Shown here: positions 16,586-25,445 of the stretch, piece by piece
How positions within the stretch are numbered: position 1 is the stretch's first letter
Layout: every line of letters begins with the position of its first letter
Source of the DNA: Acholeplasmatales bacterium
GTDB taxonomy: Bacteria; Bacillota_I; Bacilli_A; Acholeplasmatales; Acholeplasmataceae
Assembly (NCBI GenBank): GCA_031284745.1
Contig: JAITXJ010000049.1
Location: 1-34,484, forward strand
DNA: 34,484 nucleotides
Direction of reading: 5' to 3'
Notes under the pieces: model-generated
Database searches by the model: none
What the model was told of the DNA's origin: nothing
What the model saw: the letters and a program-made list of their open reading frames with translations, nothing else
Made by a program: the position numbers and the translations under genes

Positions 16586-17070
16586 TATTTTTTCGTATCT
16601 TCAAATTTAATGAAATTATAATGAATAAAGTGTTTAATTAACAATCAAATCATCATAGACCACCATATAAGATAAATAAATGGTATAACGTTATCTTCGG
16701 GCTTACTTACTGCAGCATCAAGATTATAGTTAAAAAGCTATTTAATGCTATTTTCGAAATAAGAATAAAATGAATCTTCTCTACACGCAAAAAGGTATTT
16801 TCTAGCTCTAAAATAATAGTTGTTTTTAAAATTAAAGCCACAAAATCAGAAGAGGTAGAAGGTCTAATATCAGTTCCTACGACCCACCTGGTAATATTTA
16901 GGAGTTTATGAAACTAAGTCAGGGTCTCCTTTACAATAGCCTTATTCTTTTCATCGACCACTCAAGCTTAAACTTCAGATAATAATATTATAGGAAAATC
17001 TTAATAATGAAATATTCCAGGTAAAAGGTTGTAAATTTAAATCAATATTTAGTCATAAATTGGGCTTATT
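16586..17070. other. Intergenic region of about 485 bp
   Basis: No intact gene, tRNA or terminator is seen. The base composition is less extreme than in the 2.7-3.6 kb gap (GGTCTAATATCAGTTCCTACG and similar stretches near 16860), which hints at former coding sequence. A minus-strand frame with one interrupting stop is listed separately. Confidence 0.5.
16707..16961 (-). pseudogene. Possible decayed coding remnant (identity unknown)
   Basis: On the minus strand, starting at GTG 16961, the frame reads VVDEKNKAIVKETLT, then an in-frame TAG, then 66 open codons (FHKLLNITRWVVGTDIRPST and onward) to TAA at 16707. The Trp-x-x-x-x-Asp-Ile stretch faintly recalls DDE transposases, but I cannot make a real alignment. 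No start site or promoter is evident. A 66-codon open run in AT-rich DNA is uncommon but can occur by chance. Confidence 0.2.
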
Positions 17071-17079
17071 TGATACAAT
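17071..17079 (+). promoter_or_regulatory. Extended -10 promoter of the flavodoxin gene (predicted leaderless)
   Basis: TGATACAAT, a one-base variant of the extended -10, lies six bases before the GTG at 17086. No Shine-Dalgarno sequence occurs between them. Confidence 0.65.
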
Positions 17080-17085
17080 TATTTT

Positions 17086-17532
17086 GTGTTAAGAACTATT
17101 GTAATCTATTGGACTGGCACCGGCAATACACAAATACTGGCGGAAGCTATTACAAAAAATCTTAAAGTTAATAATATCGATATTACAATAAAAAATGTAG
17201 GAGAGCTTCACCAGGATTTTTTTAATACCGATTATGATATTTACATCTTAGGCTGTCCCGCCATGGGAATAGAAGCCTTAGAGGAAGATGAATTTCGTCC
17301 TTTCTTTGAAAAACTCAAACCTCATCTAAATAATAAACCCCTAGCGCTATTTGGTTCTTATGCCTGGGGTTGGGGGGAATGGATGAAAAAATGGATAGAA
17401 GAATGTCTTAATGTTGGAGCCATCTTAATGACCGAGGCGCTCATCGTTAAATCTACTCCCTCGGCACATGACCTAAAATGTTGTGAGGATTTTTGTAAAA
17501 ATATCGAAAGAATGTTAGTGACCTATGCCTAA
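17086..17532 (+). CDS. Flavodoxin
   Basis: A small FMN electron carrier (148 aa, short-chain size). The N-terminal loop WTGTGNT (9-15) binds the FMN phosphate; the two loops that flank the isoalloxazine ring appear as LGCPAMGIEALEEDEF and GSYAWGWGEWMKKW, as in clostridial-type flavodoxins. It starts with GTG; the -10 spacing places the transcript start on that codon. Its end overlaps the next membrane-protein gene by 8 nt, so the two are one operon. The redox partner is not visible in the window. Confidence 0.93.
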   Translation: MLRTIVIYWTGTGNTQILAEAITKNLKVNNIDITIKNVGELHQDFFNTDYDIYILGCPAMGIEALEEDEFRPFFEKLKPHLNNKPLALFGSYAWGWGEWMKKWIEECLNVGAILMTEALIVKSTPSAHDLKCCEDFCKNIERMLVTYA

Positions 17533-18676
17533 AAAAATTAAAGTTTCGCTTGCCATCTTAATATTTTGTGTTAGCTGCCTGTTAATCGGTGGTATCATTG
17601 CCTTGCTTAGTTATTATCAACTCTTAGAAAAAATTGGGGATTCTTTTCATAATACTTTCTTTTTGTGGGATATTATTTTTTGTATTTTACTTTTTTATGT
17701 CATCCTTCTGGTTCACGAATCTGGTCACGCGATGGTTTTCATTTTTTATAAAATACCTTTAAGAGGCCTAATTGTCCATATGATGGGCTTAAAAAGAAAA
17801 AAACATTTAGTCCCATTTTTTGATATTAAATTGTGGTGGTTTATTGGTGGAGTGGTAATTCCCCAAATCAAAGAAATTAACAATGATGATAACAAAAAAT
17901 CCTACAATCAAAGACGCCAAGTCATGAAACAATCAATTTTAGCGGGCCCCTTAACCAGTATTGCTGGCTGGTTGATCAATATAATCCTTAGTATTTTATT
18001 CATTATTTATCTAAATAGCGGAGTTTTAATAGTTTTTAGTGTTCTAAGTTTACTCCTGCACACTATAATGCTGGCGATTATCATCGCCTCATCACTGGCT
18101 CACAATGACAATGTCACTGGGGATTTTCCCGCTTACAAAAAGATTAAAAATGATGAAGCATTCTTCTTAAAAATTCTTTATCAATATTGTGATTTTGATA
18201 AAGATAGCGACGCCTTAATCCTCTTAAAAAAGAGTGAGGAGTTAAAGGACCATAAGGGAGGACTTATCGATCAAATGCCTGAGCCAGCCAACCTTTTTTA
18301 TCTCATTTACTATCTAATTTTAAACAACTATCAGAGTGATTTTTATGATAAATATCTAAATGATCTTTTGACTATTAAGCGAGATTTTTTCAATAGTGAA
18401 ATAACTTATTTCATAGGTGGCTTATGGGCTTTCTTATATAATTATCCCCTATTTATGAAAATTTTAACCTATTTTACAGGCGCTAATTCCCCTGATGCTT
18501 TGTTATTTAAAAAAGCTCTGGAATCTTTACAAACTCATGAGCTTTTTTTGAATGAATTTCAATTAAAAGTTGGAATAGAAAAGTATTTTATTGATTTCCC
18601 GCTGATCTTAAATAATGTTTGGCTAAAAGTCTTTAATACTCCAGCCGTTAAAATTGAGTTGAAGAAAGACTCTTAA
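17525..18676 (+). CDS. M50-like (site-2 protease-type) membrane metalloprotease, predicted
   Basis: A 383 aa integral membrane protein with helices at about 8-30, 47-64, 140-165 and 167-188, then a soluble region of about 190 residues. The third quarter of the second helix carries HESGH (64-68), the zinc motif HExxH inside the membrane, as in M50 enzymes. AGPLTSIAGW (140-149) resembles the conserved AGP loop of that family, but the usual downstream N/L-DG third-ligand motif is not obvious; HNDNVTGDFPAY may fill that place. It overlaps flavodoxin by 8 nt and the convergent pectinesterase by 29 nt. The protease call is moderately sure; its substrate is unknown. Confidence 0.65.
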   Translation: MPKKIKVSLAILIFCVSCLLIGGIIALLSYYQLLEKIGDSFHNTFFLWDIIFCILLFYVILLVHESGHAMVFIFYKIPLRGLIVHMMGLKRKKHLVPFFDIKLWWFIGGVVIPQIKEINNDDNKKSYNQRRQVMKQSILAGPLTSIAGWLINIILSILFIIYLNSGVLIVFSVLSLLLHTIMLAIIIASSLAHNDNVTGDFPAYKKIKNDEAFFLKILYQYCDFDKDSDALILLKKSEELKDHKGGLIDQMPEPANLFYLIYYLILNNYQSDFYDKYLNDLLTIKRDFFNSEITYFIGGLWAFLYNYPLFMKILTYFTGANSPDALLFKKALESLQTHELFLNEFQLKVGIEKYFIDFPLILNNVWLKVFNTPAVKIELKKDS

Positions 18677-19535
18677 TTTTTTTTGCTACCAAGCGATGAA
18701 GTTTATGGGCTTGAACCAAACTGATTGCTTGGGATAACGGATCATCATAAAATGGTAATTCATAAAAGAAGAAATGCGCTTTTTCCCAGCTATCAAAACG
18801 TTTATCTAGATGAGCTTGAAAATTATTTTCTAAAAAATAAGCTTTACCATAATTGCGCCAAGGGCGGCCTAATAAGCTTTGGTCCGCATTTAAACTTTCA
18901 ATCCTGCATCGATAGAAGATAAAACCATACTTTGTGTTTGGGTAATGAGAAGGTGCACAAAGGTAGCCTTTTTGGCGTAAATTAATTTGGCACCGATCGA
19001 AGATCGCTGTACCGGAACCAAAGATAAAATCGACACTGCCTTCAATATTGGTTTGGGTAAAAATACTCAAGGTCGGGGATGGTTTTAATTGTCCAGGTAA
19101 CAGATAAGAGCGATATCTACTAATGAGATCGCGGGGGAGTGGTCCTAAAAATAAAGTATCTTGATGACCCAGAATTCTCCCTCTAATCATTTTAAAGTGT
19201 TTCCCATAAACACTTAAGGCGACGGCTTGATGTACTTCACTGGCTAATCCGGCGGTGTTTTCAATAATACAATCCACAAAAGTTACCTTATGGCCTAAAA
19301 CGCAGACACTGGAAGAACGAAAAGTGGTCCCTAAGTCGACAGGATTAATCTTTTTTGCATAATCATCAAAATAAATTCTACTCTTCCCCGGCACCCCAAT
19401 TATCGTTAAATTATCTCGATAAATGACTAATTTTTCATAATAATCTTGGGCTTTTAAATAAACGGTTAAATGTTTAACATGACGGTATTGGTTTAATAAC
19501 TGGGTTAAATTGTCTTGAGCATAAATAGTTTTCAC
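18648..19535 (-). CDS. Pectinesterase family protein (carbohydrate esterase family 8)
   Basis: Hydrolyses methyl esters of pectin (family knowledge). At 295 aa, the right-handed beta-helix signatures are clear: GHQDTLF (123-129, acid/base Asp126), GSVDFIFG (166-173, nucleophile Asp169) and LGRPWR (222-227, Arg and Trp of the active site). The N-terminus, MKTIYAQDNLTQLLNQYRHV, is not a signal peptide, so the enzyme looks cytoplasmic, which suggests action on imported oligosaccharides. Start GTG at 19535: a TGn-extended TATAAT lies six bases upstream, giving a leaderless message. It lies 17 nt after the Ig-repeat gene on the same strand. The 3' end overlaps the M50-like gene. Confidence 0.93.
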   Translation of the reverse strand: MKTIYAQDNLTQLLNQYRHVKHLTVYLKAQDYYEKLVIYRDNLTIIGVPGKSRIYFDDYAKKINPVDLGTTFRSSSVCVLGHKVTFVDCIIENTAGLASEVHQAVALSVYGKHFKMIRGRILGHQDTLFLGPLPRDLISRYRSYLLPGQLKPSPTLSIFTQTNIEGSVDFIFGSGTAIFDRCQINLRQKGYLCAPSHYPNTKYGFIFYRCRIESLNADQSLLGRPWRNYGKAYFLENNFQAHLDKRFDSWEKAHFFFYELPFYDDPLSQAISLVQAHKLHRLVAKKIKSLSSTQF

Positions 19536-19541
19536 CCAATA

Positions 19542-19550
19542 ATTATAACA
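19542..19550 (-). promoter_or_regulatory. Extended -10 promoter of the pectinesterase gene (predicted leaderless)
   Basis: The minus strand reads TGTTATAAT, then six bases, then the GTG start at 19535. Part of the element lies within 17 nt of the end of the upstream gene, so read-through from that gene is also possible. Confidence 0.65.
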
Positions 19551-19552
19551 AA

Positions 19553-21676
19553 TTAATGATGTTTATGCTTTTTCATAAAAAAATACAGACCAACGGCCAA
19601 GCCACTAAAAGCTAAAATAAAGGGGATGGTATTTAGAGCATTAAAATTAAAGGAATCTTGAACTTCCACTACTCTTTTAAAATAAGCGGCGTTCCCACTT
19701 TCATCAAGAACAAAGTAAGTAATATTATGAAATCCCAATTTACTGGTGTCAATACTGCTAGGATAGGCAACAATTTTATGACTAAGATCACCATCCCAAG
19801 GATCATTTACCACCAGATCATTCATGATCGAAAAATGAGAATTTCGCTTAATTTGGATATAATCCTTCCCTTTAAAAACTGGCAATGTGTCATCATAGAC
19901 ATAGATTAACAACACTTTGGTCGTATAATTGCTAGAAGAATCTTGCAGTAAATAAGTTGCTTGATAAAGACCAATTTGATGAGCAATAAAATTTGAACTA
20001 ATTTCTAAATTAATTTCATCTAAACTATAATTGTCATCAATTTTTTTGATATTACTATAAAGATCAATTTCATCATCAAAAACACTAATATAAAGAGTAT
20101 CGGTTTTTAAGGTGATTGTCGGCAGTTCATTATCGATGACAAAAACGCTGGTGAGAAAATCACTCATATTGCCGGACTTATCTTGAACAAAAAGGTGATA
20201 TTCATATTCCCCAACCACACTATAATCAACTTGGGAATCATCATAAGTGATGATGAATTCTTTATCATAATTATCTTTAATATCAAAATAGAAGATAAAA
20301 TTATGCCTCATAAAATCAAAAACAATTAATTCACTGCGTTGAATAACTTCCGCGGGAGTCGAATCAATGATCGCCACTAGAAAAATAAAACTGGCTTTGT
20401 TTTTGGCACTATCACTTAAATTAACTACTAATTGGTAAATCCCAATTTTTTTCATATCAACTTTTTCACTAAAAGTTGTCTCAATTTCACTTAACATGCT
20501 ATAGTTATCCAAATAGCCAAAATAAAAATACCAAACCGGTTCTTCACTAAAAACTTCAAAAGTTAAATCGGTGATTAACCAGCAAATCGGAGCTTCTAAA
20601 TCCGCTACACTCACTTTAAGGGTTTTCGAACTACGGTTATTAAATGGATCAGTCGCTTGATAGTAAATCTCATATTTCCCGGGAACATTAATATTAATAT
20701 TATGGGTTATTTCCAAAGTAATTTCCGACAATGTAGCATAATTATCGCTTAAATAAATAATATAAATTTGTAAATTATTTAAGGCTTCTTCATCGAAGAC
20801 ATTAATTTTCGGTTCGGATGAAATCAAAATGAGATTAGGCGCCTCTAAATCACGAACCCAAATACTGAAGGTCTCAAAGGAAGTATTGCCGGACTTATCT
20901 TTGGCTAAAATCGAAATCAAATAATTACCAATTTGCGTATAATTTACTAAAGTATCATCTAAAGTAATGTCTAAGACCGTATCATAATTATCCTTAATAT
21001 CAAAAAAAGTTAATAAATTGGGATGGGAATTAACATTGATCATTAAATCCTTAATCACGCGAATACTGGGTGCGATATTGTCAATAACGTAAACCACACT
21101 TTCCACGTCTAAATAATTATTCGACGTATCTACAATATGATAAGTGATCGGGTAAGCTCCAATATTATTATTTTTGATATTAGTTGTTCCAAAAACGCTG
21201 ACCCTTAAATCCTTTAGAGGATCATAGTTATCACTAAAGGCAATATAATTCAAATAATTAACACTACTTAAGGTGGTACCCAAAATAATAGTAATTGGTT
21301 CGACTTTCGTACAAACTGGGGGCGTAATATCGACGATATTAAAGGTTATTTCATGAACTGAAGCCAGGTCATAACTCGGAAAGTAAGCCCGATAATAAAT
21401 ATGATAGGCATTTAAATAGTTGGTCGAAATTACATGCAAGGTCGTATGATTGACTCCATATTCAATGTAACTATTCTCGTCAAAAACCTCCGCTCCATTG
21501 ACCCATAAATGGGCCGTTGGTAAGTAGGCATAATCATAAATATCCGATCCTAATGGCACATCAAAAGTATCAACGCTCCAAGTAATTTCGGGGGTTGCTA
21601 ACATTGTCTTAGTATTAACGGAGGTACTCAATTTAATAAAATTAAACAATTGTAAAAATAATAGAAGATAATTCAT
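19553..21676 (-). CDS. Surface protein with about seven Ig-like (DUF5011/Big_3-type) repeats and C-terminal membrane anchor
   Basis: A 707 aa extracellular protein. It opens with a hydrophobic segment (YLLLFLQLFNFIKLSTS) that may be a signal peptide, then a divergent first domain, then about seven repeats of roughly 75-85 residues. Each repeat has a hydrophobic strand, an acidic-aromatic core (DNYD, DNYS, DNYA), G-x-Y strands (IGNYLISI, PGKYEIYY, VGEYEYHL) and ends in D-x-x-x-P. The C-terminus is a membrane helix (IPFILAFSGLAVGLYFFM) followed by KKHKHH, so it is held by a transmembrane anchor with no LPXTG. I use ATG 21676 because GAGGTG lies 6 nt upstream. It lies 48 nt after an ABC exporter. 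A role in adhesion or binding polysaccharide is inferred. Confidence 0.82.
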   Translation of the reverse strand: MNYLLLFLQLFNFIKLSTSVNTKTMLATPEITWSVDTFDVPLGSDIYDYAYLPTAHLWVNGAEVFDENSYIEYGVNHTTLHVISTNYLNAYHIYYRAYFPSYDLASVHEITFNIVDITPPVCTKVEPITIILGTTLSSVNYLNYIAFSDNYDPLKDLRVSVFGTTNIKNNNIGAYPITYHIVDTSNNYLDVESVVYVIDNIAPSIRVIKDLMINVNSHPNLLTFFDIKDNYDTVLDITLDDTLVNYTQIGNYLISILAKDKSGNTSFETFSIWVRDLEAPNLILISSEPKINVFDEEALNNLQIYIIYLSDNYATLSEITLEITHNININVPGKYEIYYQATDPFNNRSSKTLKVSVADLEAPICWLITDLTFEVFSEEPVWYFYFGYLDNYSMLSEIETTFSEKVDMKKIGIYQLVVNLSDSAKNKASFIFLVAIIDSTPAEVIQRSELIVFDFMRHNFIFYFDIKDNYDKEFIITYDDSQVDYSVVGEYEYHLFVQDKSGNMSDFLTSVFVIDNELPTITLKTDTLYISVFDDEIDLYSNIKKIDDNYSLDEINLEISSNFIAHQIGLYQATYLLQDSSSNYTTKVLLIYVYDDTLPVFKGKDYIQIKRNSHFSIMNDLVVNDPWDGDLSHKIVAYPSSIDTSKLGFHNITYFVLDESGNAAYFKRVVEVQDSFNFNALNTIPFILAFSGLAVGLYFFMKKHKHH

Positions 21677-21724
21677 TTCCTTCACCTCATATATATAATA
21701 AGTTAAAGAATCTTCAATTACTCT

Positions 21725-23554
21725 TTAGATATTTTCTTCTAGGGAATTTAGACGTTCTTGCATGAATTGATTTTTATACAATTCAAAATAGAGTCCTCTT
21801 TGATTGATGAGTTCCTTATGGGTACCTTTTTCCGCAATTCGACCCTTGTCCATGACTATTATTAAATCAGCATTAATAATCGTCGATAATCGATGAGCAA
21901 CAACAATGTTCGTTCGATTGGCTAAAACAATTTTAGTGGCTTCCTGAATGATCGCTTCCGCTTGGGAATCAATCGAAGAAGTGGCTTCATCAAGTATTAA
22001 AATACGCGGATTCGCTAAAATTGCCCGAGCAAATGAGATGAGTTGTTTTTCCCCAACACTTAAAGAATTCCCCCCTTCCCCAACTAAAGTTTGATATCCC
22101 TCAGCTAGTCGCTCAATGAAATCAGCCGCACCAATAATTTTCGCCGCCGCGATACATTCTTCATCACTAGCTTCCAAACGACCATAACGAATATTTTCTA
22201 AAATTGACTGGGAAAAAAGTTGGGGTGCTTGTAAAACATAACCTAAGCGTTTATGCAACCAATGAATACTACGCTTTTGATAATCAACATCATCGATGAG
22301 AATCGTCCCACTTTTTGGCTGATAGAAACGCGAGATTAAATTAACAATGGTTGATTTACCACTACCAGTATGTCCAACAAGGGCAACAGTCGATCCTGCC
22401 TTAATTTCTAAACTAAAATTATCTAAAACAATCTCCTCACTTTTATAATAAAAGGTAACGTCCTTAAATTCAATTTTTCCGGCAATATCTTCCCAATTTT
22501 CTTCGTGATCATTTAAAAGGTCACCATATTGTTTAATCACTTCGGGGGTATCCACGAGATCGGGTTTGGTTTCTATTAGTCCAATAACTCTTTCCGCACT
22601 AGCTCCCGCTTGTAAAAATAAAGTAACACTCCGTGAAAGTTGCATTACCGGGTCCAAGAGCGAAACCGTATAGGAAATAAATAAGTAAATAGTTGTATAT
22701 GGGACAATTTTAGCTATCACCATTTTACCTCCGACAACATATAATACACCCACTACGATGTAACTAATGGTCAAAAGGACACTGATGAACATGGACGAAA
22801 AAGCTACCGCACGAATTGTCGATTTTCTTAAATTCTTGCTAATGTCTTCATATTCATGACGGCTAGTTTCTTCTATATTTAAAGATTTAGTGGTTTTGGC
22901 CCCCATAAAAGCTTCATTATATTTGGCGGTTGATTGGGAATTAAAGCGACGAGCAATTCGATTTTGTTTTAAGATTTTTCTATTAATAGCAAAACTAATG
23001 AGAAACATAATCGGTAATACGACCAAAAACCCCAAAGCTAGGCGCCAATCGGAAATAAATAACATAATCAAAATAAAAATGGCATAAGCAAGGGTCCAAA
23101 TAAGATCCACCAAGCCCCAAGATAAAATATTTGATAATTTTCGAGAATCACTAGTTAAACGAGCCATTAACCAACCATGCTGAGTTTTATCATAATAAGA
23201 AAAAGATAATCGTTGTAAATTCTCGAATGATTGCTTGCGTAATTCATAAGAAGTATAGGCCTCAATTTCTCCCGCTTTACTAATAAATAAGAAAACAAAA
23301 ACTCCAAAAACTAATGGTTGAGCAATTGCTAAAATTAAGAAAGTAATAAAATTTGATCCCAGATTAGTTTGAGAAACAAATTCACTCAGGGCCCATCTAA
23401 TTAATTGTTGATTAAGTACATCCAATAAACCAATAAAAATCGAAGCGATGATTAAAACAATAATTCTTTTTTTCGAACTAACGACAACTTTTAAAATCTT
23501 TTTCCAAACACTTAGTTTGAGCTTCGACTCAGTGTAGTCTTCTTCTTCAAACAT
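21725..23554 (-). CDS. ABC exporter half-transporter, BmrD/YheH-like
   Basis: A 609 aa polypeptide with an N-terminal six-helix membrane domain and a C-terminal ATPase. The nucleotide site has Walker A GHTGSGKST and Walker B with catalytic Glu (ILILDEATSSID), but a non-canonical signature, LSVGEKQ instead of LSGGQ. Its partner has the opposite set of defects, the hallmark of asymmetric heterodimers such as BmrCD/LmrCD/TM287-288. AAGGAG precedes the ATG at 23554 by 6 nt, and the start overlaps the partner gene by 8 nt. The likely role is drug, lipid or peptide export; the substrate cannot be told from sequence. Confidence 0.9.
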   Translation of the reverse strand: MFEEEDYTESKLKLSVWKKILKVVVSSKKRIIVLIIASIFIGLLDVLNQQLIRWALSEFVSQTNLGSNFITFLILAIAQPLVFGVFVFLFISKAGEIEAYTSYELRKQSFENLQRLSFSYYDKTQHGWLMARLTSDSRKLSNILSWGLVDLIWTLAYAIFILIMLFISDWRLALGFLVVLPIMFLISFAINRKILKQNRIARRFNSQSTAKYNEAFMGAKTTKSLNIEETSRHEYEDISKNLRKSTIRAVAFSSMFISVLLTISYIVVGVLYVVGGKMVIAKIVPYTTIYLFISYTVSLLDPVMQLSRSVTLFLQAGASAERVIGLIETKPDLVDTPEVIKQYGDLLNDHEENWEDIAGKIEFKDVTFYYKSEEIVLDNFSLEIKAGSTVALVGHTGSGKSTIVNLISRFYQPKSGTILIDDVDYQKRSIHWLHKRLGYVLQAPQLFSQSILENIRYGRLEASDEECIAAAKIIGAADFIERLAEGYQTLVGEGGNSLSVGEKQLISFARAILANPRILILDEATSSIDSQAEAIIQEATKIVLANRTNIVVAHRLSTIINADLIIVMDKGRIAEKGTHKELINQRGLYFELYKNQFMQERLNSLEENI

Positions 23555-25391
23555 GGCTCTCCTTAGCGATTAAATCATAAAATTCACTTTCCAATTTTCC
23601 TTGAATATCCCAAAGTTTTTGATATAATCCTGGTTGATTTTTTAAACTTTCATGATTGCCAATCGCCTCAACTTTATTTTTATCAATGACAATAATTTGA
23701 TCGGCTTCCTTGGCCGTTGTAATTCGATGAGTGATGATAATCATACTTTGTTGAGGAAAATGATTCCGGATAGCTTGACGAACTTCTAAATCAGTTTTAC
23801 TATCAAGGGCACTTAGGGCATCATCAAAAATTAAGAGTGGCTTGGTTTCCACTAAAACTCGAGCAATCGAAAGTCTTTGCTTTTGTCCTCCGGATAACGA
23901 TGAGCCTTTTTCCCCGACGATTGTTTCATAACCGTCCTTAAAATTAGCAATTTCCTCCGCCATTTGCGAAATTTGGGCAGCTAAGATAATTTGTTCTTCG
24001 GTGGCTTCGACACTGGCAATCGCAATATTTTGGCGAATGCTTTTTGAATAAAGAAAAGGTTCTTGAAAAACTGTTCCAATCATTCTTCGCAAATAGTGTT
24101 TTTCAATATCTTTAATCGAAACCCCATCGATGAGGATCTCTCCACTGGTAATTTCATACATGCGCAATAATAAATTAATAATGGTAGATTTTCCACTACC
24201 AGTACGTCCAATAAAGGCAACGGTTTGTCCACCCTTAATCGTGAAACTCATATCATCGATTAAGTAATCATCACTATCAGGAAATTTAAAGTAGACATGG
24301 CGGAATTCAATATTGCCAAAGATTGGGGGTTTCAATTGACCATTGATCAAAAATTCACTTTTTTCTTGAAAGATTTCACTTAACCTGCCCATCGCCACAT
24401 TGGACTTCGACAGACTGCCAACTAAACGACCCAAGCCTCGTAGTGGCCATATTAAACCACCAATTAGTCCAATACAAGCGATCACTTCCGTGAAAGACAT
24501 CACGCTTTTGGTCGATAAAACAATTGAGGCAATTAAAACGGCGGAATATTCTCCATAGCCAACTAAGTCCATAAAAGACCAAAACCAAGCGGATATATAA
24601 TTAACCTTTTTGGTTTTATCGCGAAATTTTTGAGACTTTTCATCTAATTTAGCGATTTCGTATTTCTCATTACCGAAAGCCTTAACGATCTTCATACACT
24701 GCAAATTCTCTTGAATAACAACGGTCATTTGGGATTCTGCTTTCTCATTTTCTTCATTAAGTTTGTCAATTTTTTTAAAATATAAAATAGGAAAGAAGAT
24801 ATTAATTGGTAGGGCGATGAGAGCGATCAATGCTATTTTTGGTTCTATCAGAAATACTTGAACAGCACTGCTAGCTACCGCCACAATCATCCAAATCGCT
24901 TCGCCTAAACCTTCGGACAAAAATTCTGTCGACGTATCAACATCGCTAGTAACTCTTTGAATTAAATCTCCAGTATCAACTTTATTGTGATAACGAAAGG
25001 ATAAGTCTTGAATATGATTGTATAGATCATTTCTTATATCTCGGCCGACACTTTCTTTTAATTTCCCTCTTAAATAACCTTCAAAAAAGATTAAAACATA
25101 GCGCATCATTTGAAAAATAATCATCGTCAAGGCGATGATGATAAAAACATCTGCTACTTGTCGATTATCCACAAAAAAGCTTGTCAGCCACCGTGGAAGG
25201 GTGGAATCAATAGCTCCTGGCGTTACAATACTAAGGCCAGTTTTCGCGGCATTTTCCATCACTCCTAAAACATAAGCCGTTAACAAAGGCACATATGTAT
25301 AGGTGATCGGCAAGACGATTGAGCATAACAAACCCAAGGCGAAGAAATGCCAGTATTTTTTTAAGTATTTGAATATTTTAAAAAACCTCAC
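23547..25391 (-). CDS. ABC exporter half-transporter, BmrC/YheI-like
   Basis: The 614 aa partner of the downstream half-transporter. It has a six-helix membrane domain and an ATPase with Walker A GRTGSGKST, a good signature (LSGGQKQR) and Walker B ending in Asp rather than Glu (LIFDDALSALD). Its own ATP site is therefore degenerate, while its signature completes the working site on the partner. It ends in TGA. The start is GTG at 25391 with GAGG about 8 nt upstream; the predicted leader is about 11 nt. It diverges from yigZ. Confidence 0.9.
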   Translation of the reverse strand: MRFFKIFKYLKKYWHFFALGLLCSIVLPITYTYVPLLTAYVLGVMENAAKTGLSIVTPGAIDSTLPRWLTSFFVDNRQVADVFIIIALTMIIFQMMRYVLIFFEGYLRGKLKESVGRDIRNDLYNHIQDLSFRYHNKVDTGDLIQRVTSDVDTSTEFLSEGLGEAIWMIVAVASSAVQVFLIEPKIALIALIALPINIFFPILYFKKIDKLNEENEKAESQMTVVIQENLQCMKIVKAFGNEKYEIAKLDEKSQKFRDKTKKVNYISAWFWSFMDLVGYGEYSAVLIASIVLSTKSVMSFTEVIACIGLIGGLIWPLRGLGRLVGSLSKSNVAMGRLSEIFQEKSEFLINGQLKPPIFGNIEFRHVYFKFPDSDDYLIDDMSFTIKGGQTVAFIGRTGSGKSTIINLLLRMYEITSGEILIDGVSIKDIEKHYLRRMIGTVFQEPFLYSKSIRQNIAIASVEATEEQIILAAQISQMAEEIANFKDGYETIVGEKGSSLSGGQKQRLSIARVLVETKPLLIFDDALSALDSKTDLEVRQAIRNHFPQQSMIIITHRITTAKEADQIIVIDKNKVEAIGNHESLKNQPGLYQKLWDIQGKLESEFYDLIAKESHV

Positions 25392-25408
25392 TAAAAAACC
25401 TCGATAAT

Positions 25409-25414
25409 ATTATA
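25409..25414 (-). promoter_or_regulatory. -10 element of the ABC exporter operon
   Basis: TATAAT on the minus strand, 17 nt before the GTG at 25391. The expected transcript start near 25402 leaves an 11-nt leader that keeps GAGG. It is divergent from the yigZ promoter, with 19 bp between the two -10 hexamers, so the two could compete or be co-regulated. Confidence 0.55.
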
Positions 25415-25433
25415 TCTTAATTCAGAAATATAT

Positions 25434-25439
25434 TATAAT
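25434..25439 (+). promoter_or_regulatory. -10 element of yigZ (predicted leaderless)
   Basis: TATAAT lies six bases before the ATG at 25446, with no Shine-Dalgarno sequence. There is no extended TGn and no clear -35. Confidence 0.65.
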
Positions 25440-25445
25440 ATTGTT

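Noticed and set aside
19533-19547. Per-box-like matches at other -10 regions (pectinesterase, nadD)
   Set aside because: Only 10-11 of 14 positions match and most of these come from the TATAAT hexamer; there is no second half-site.
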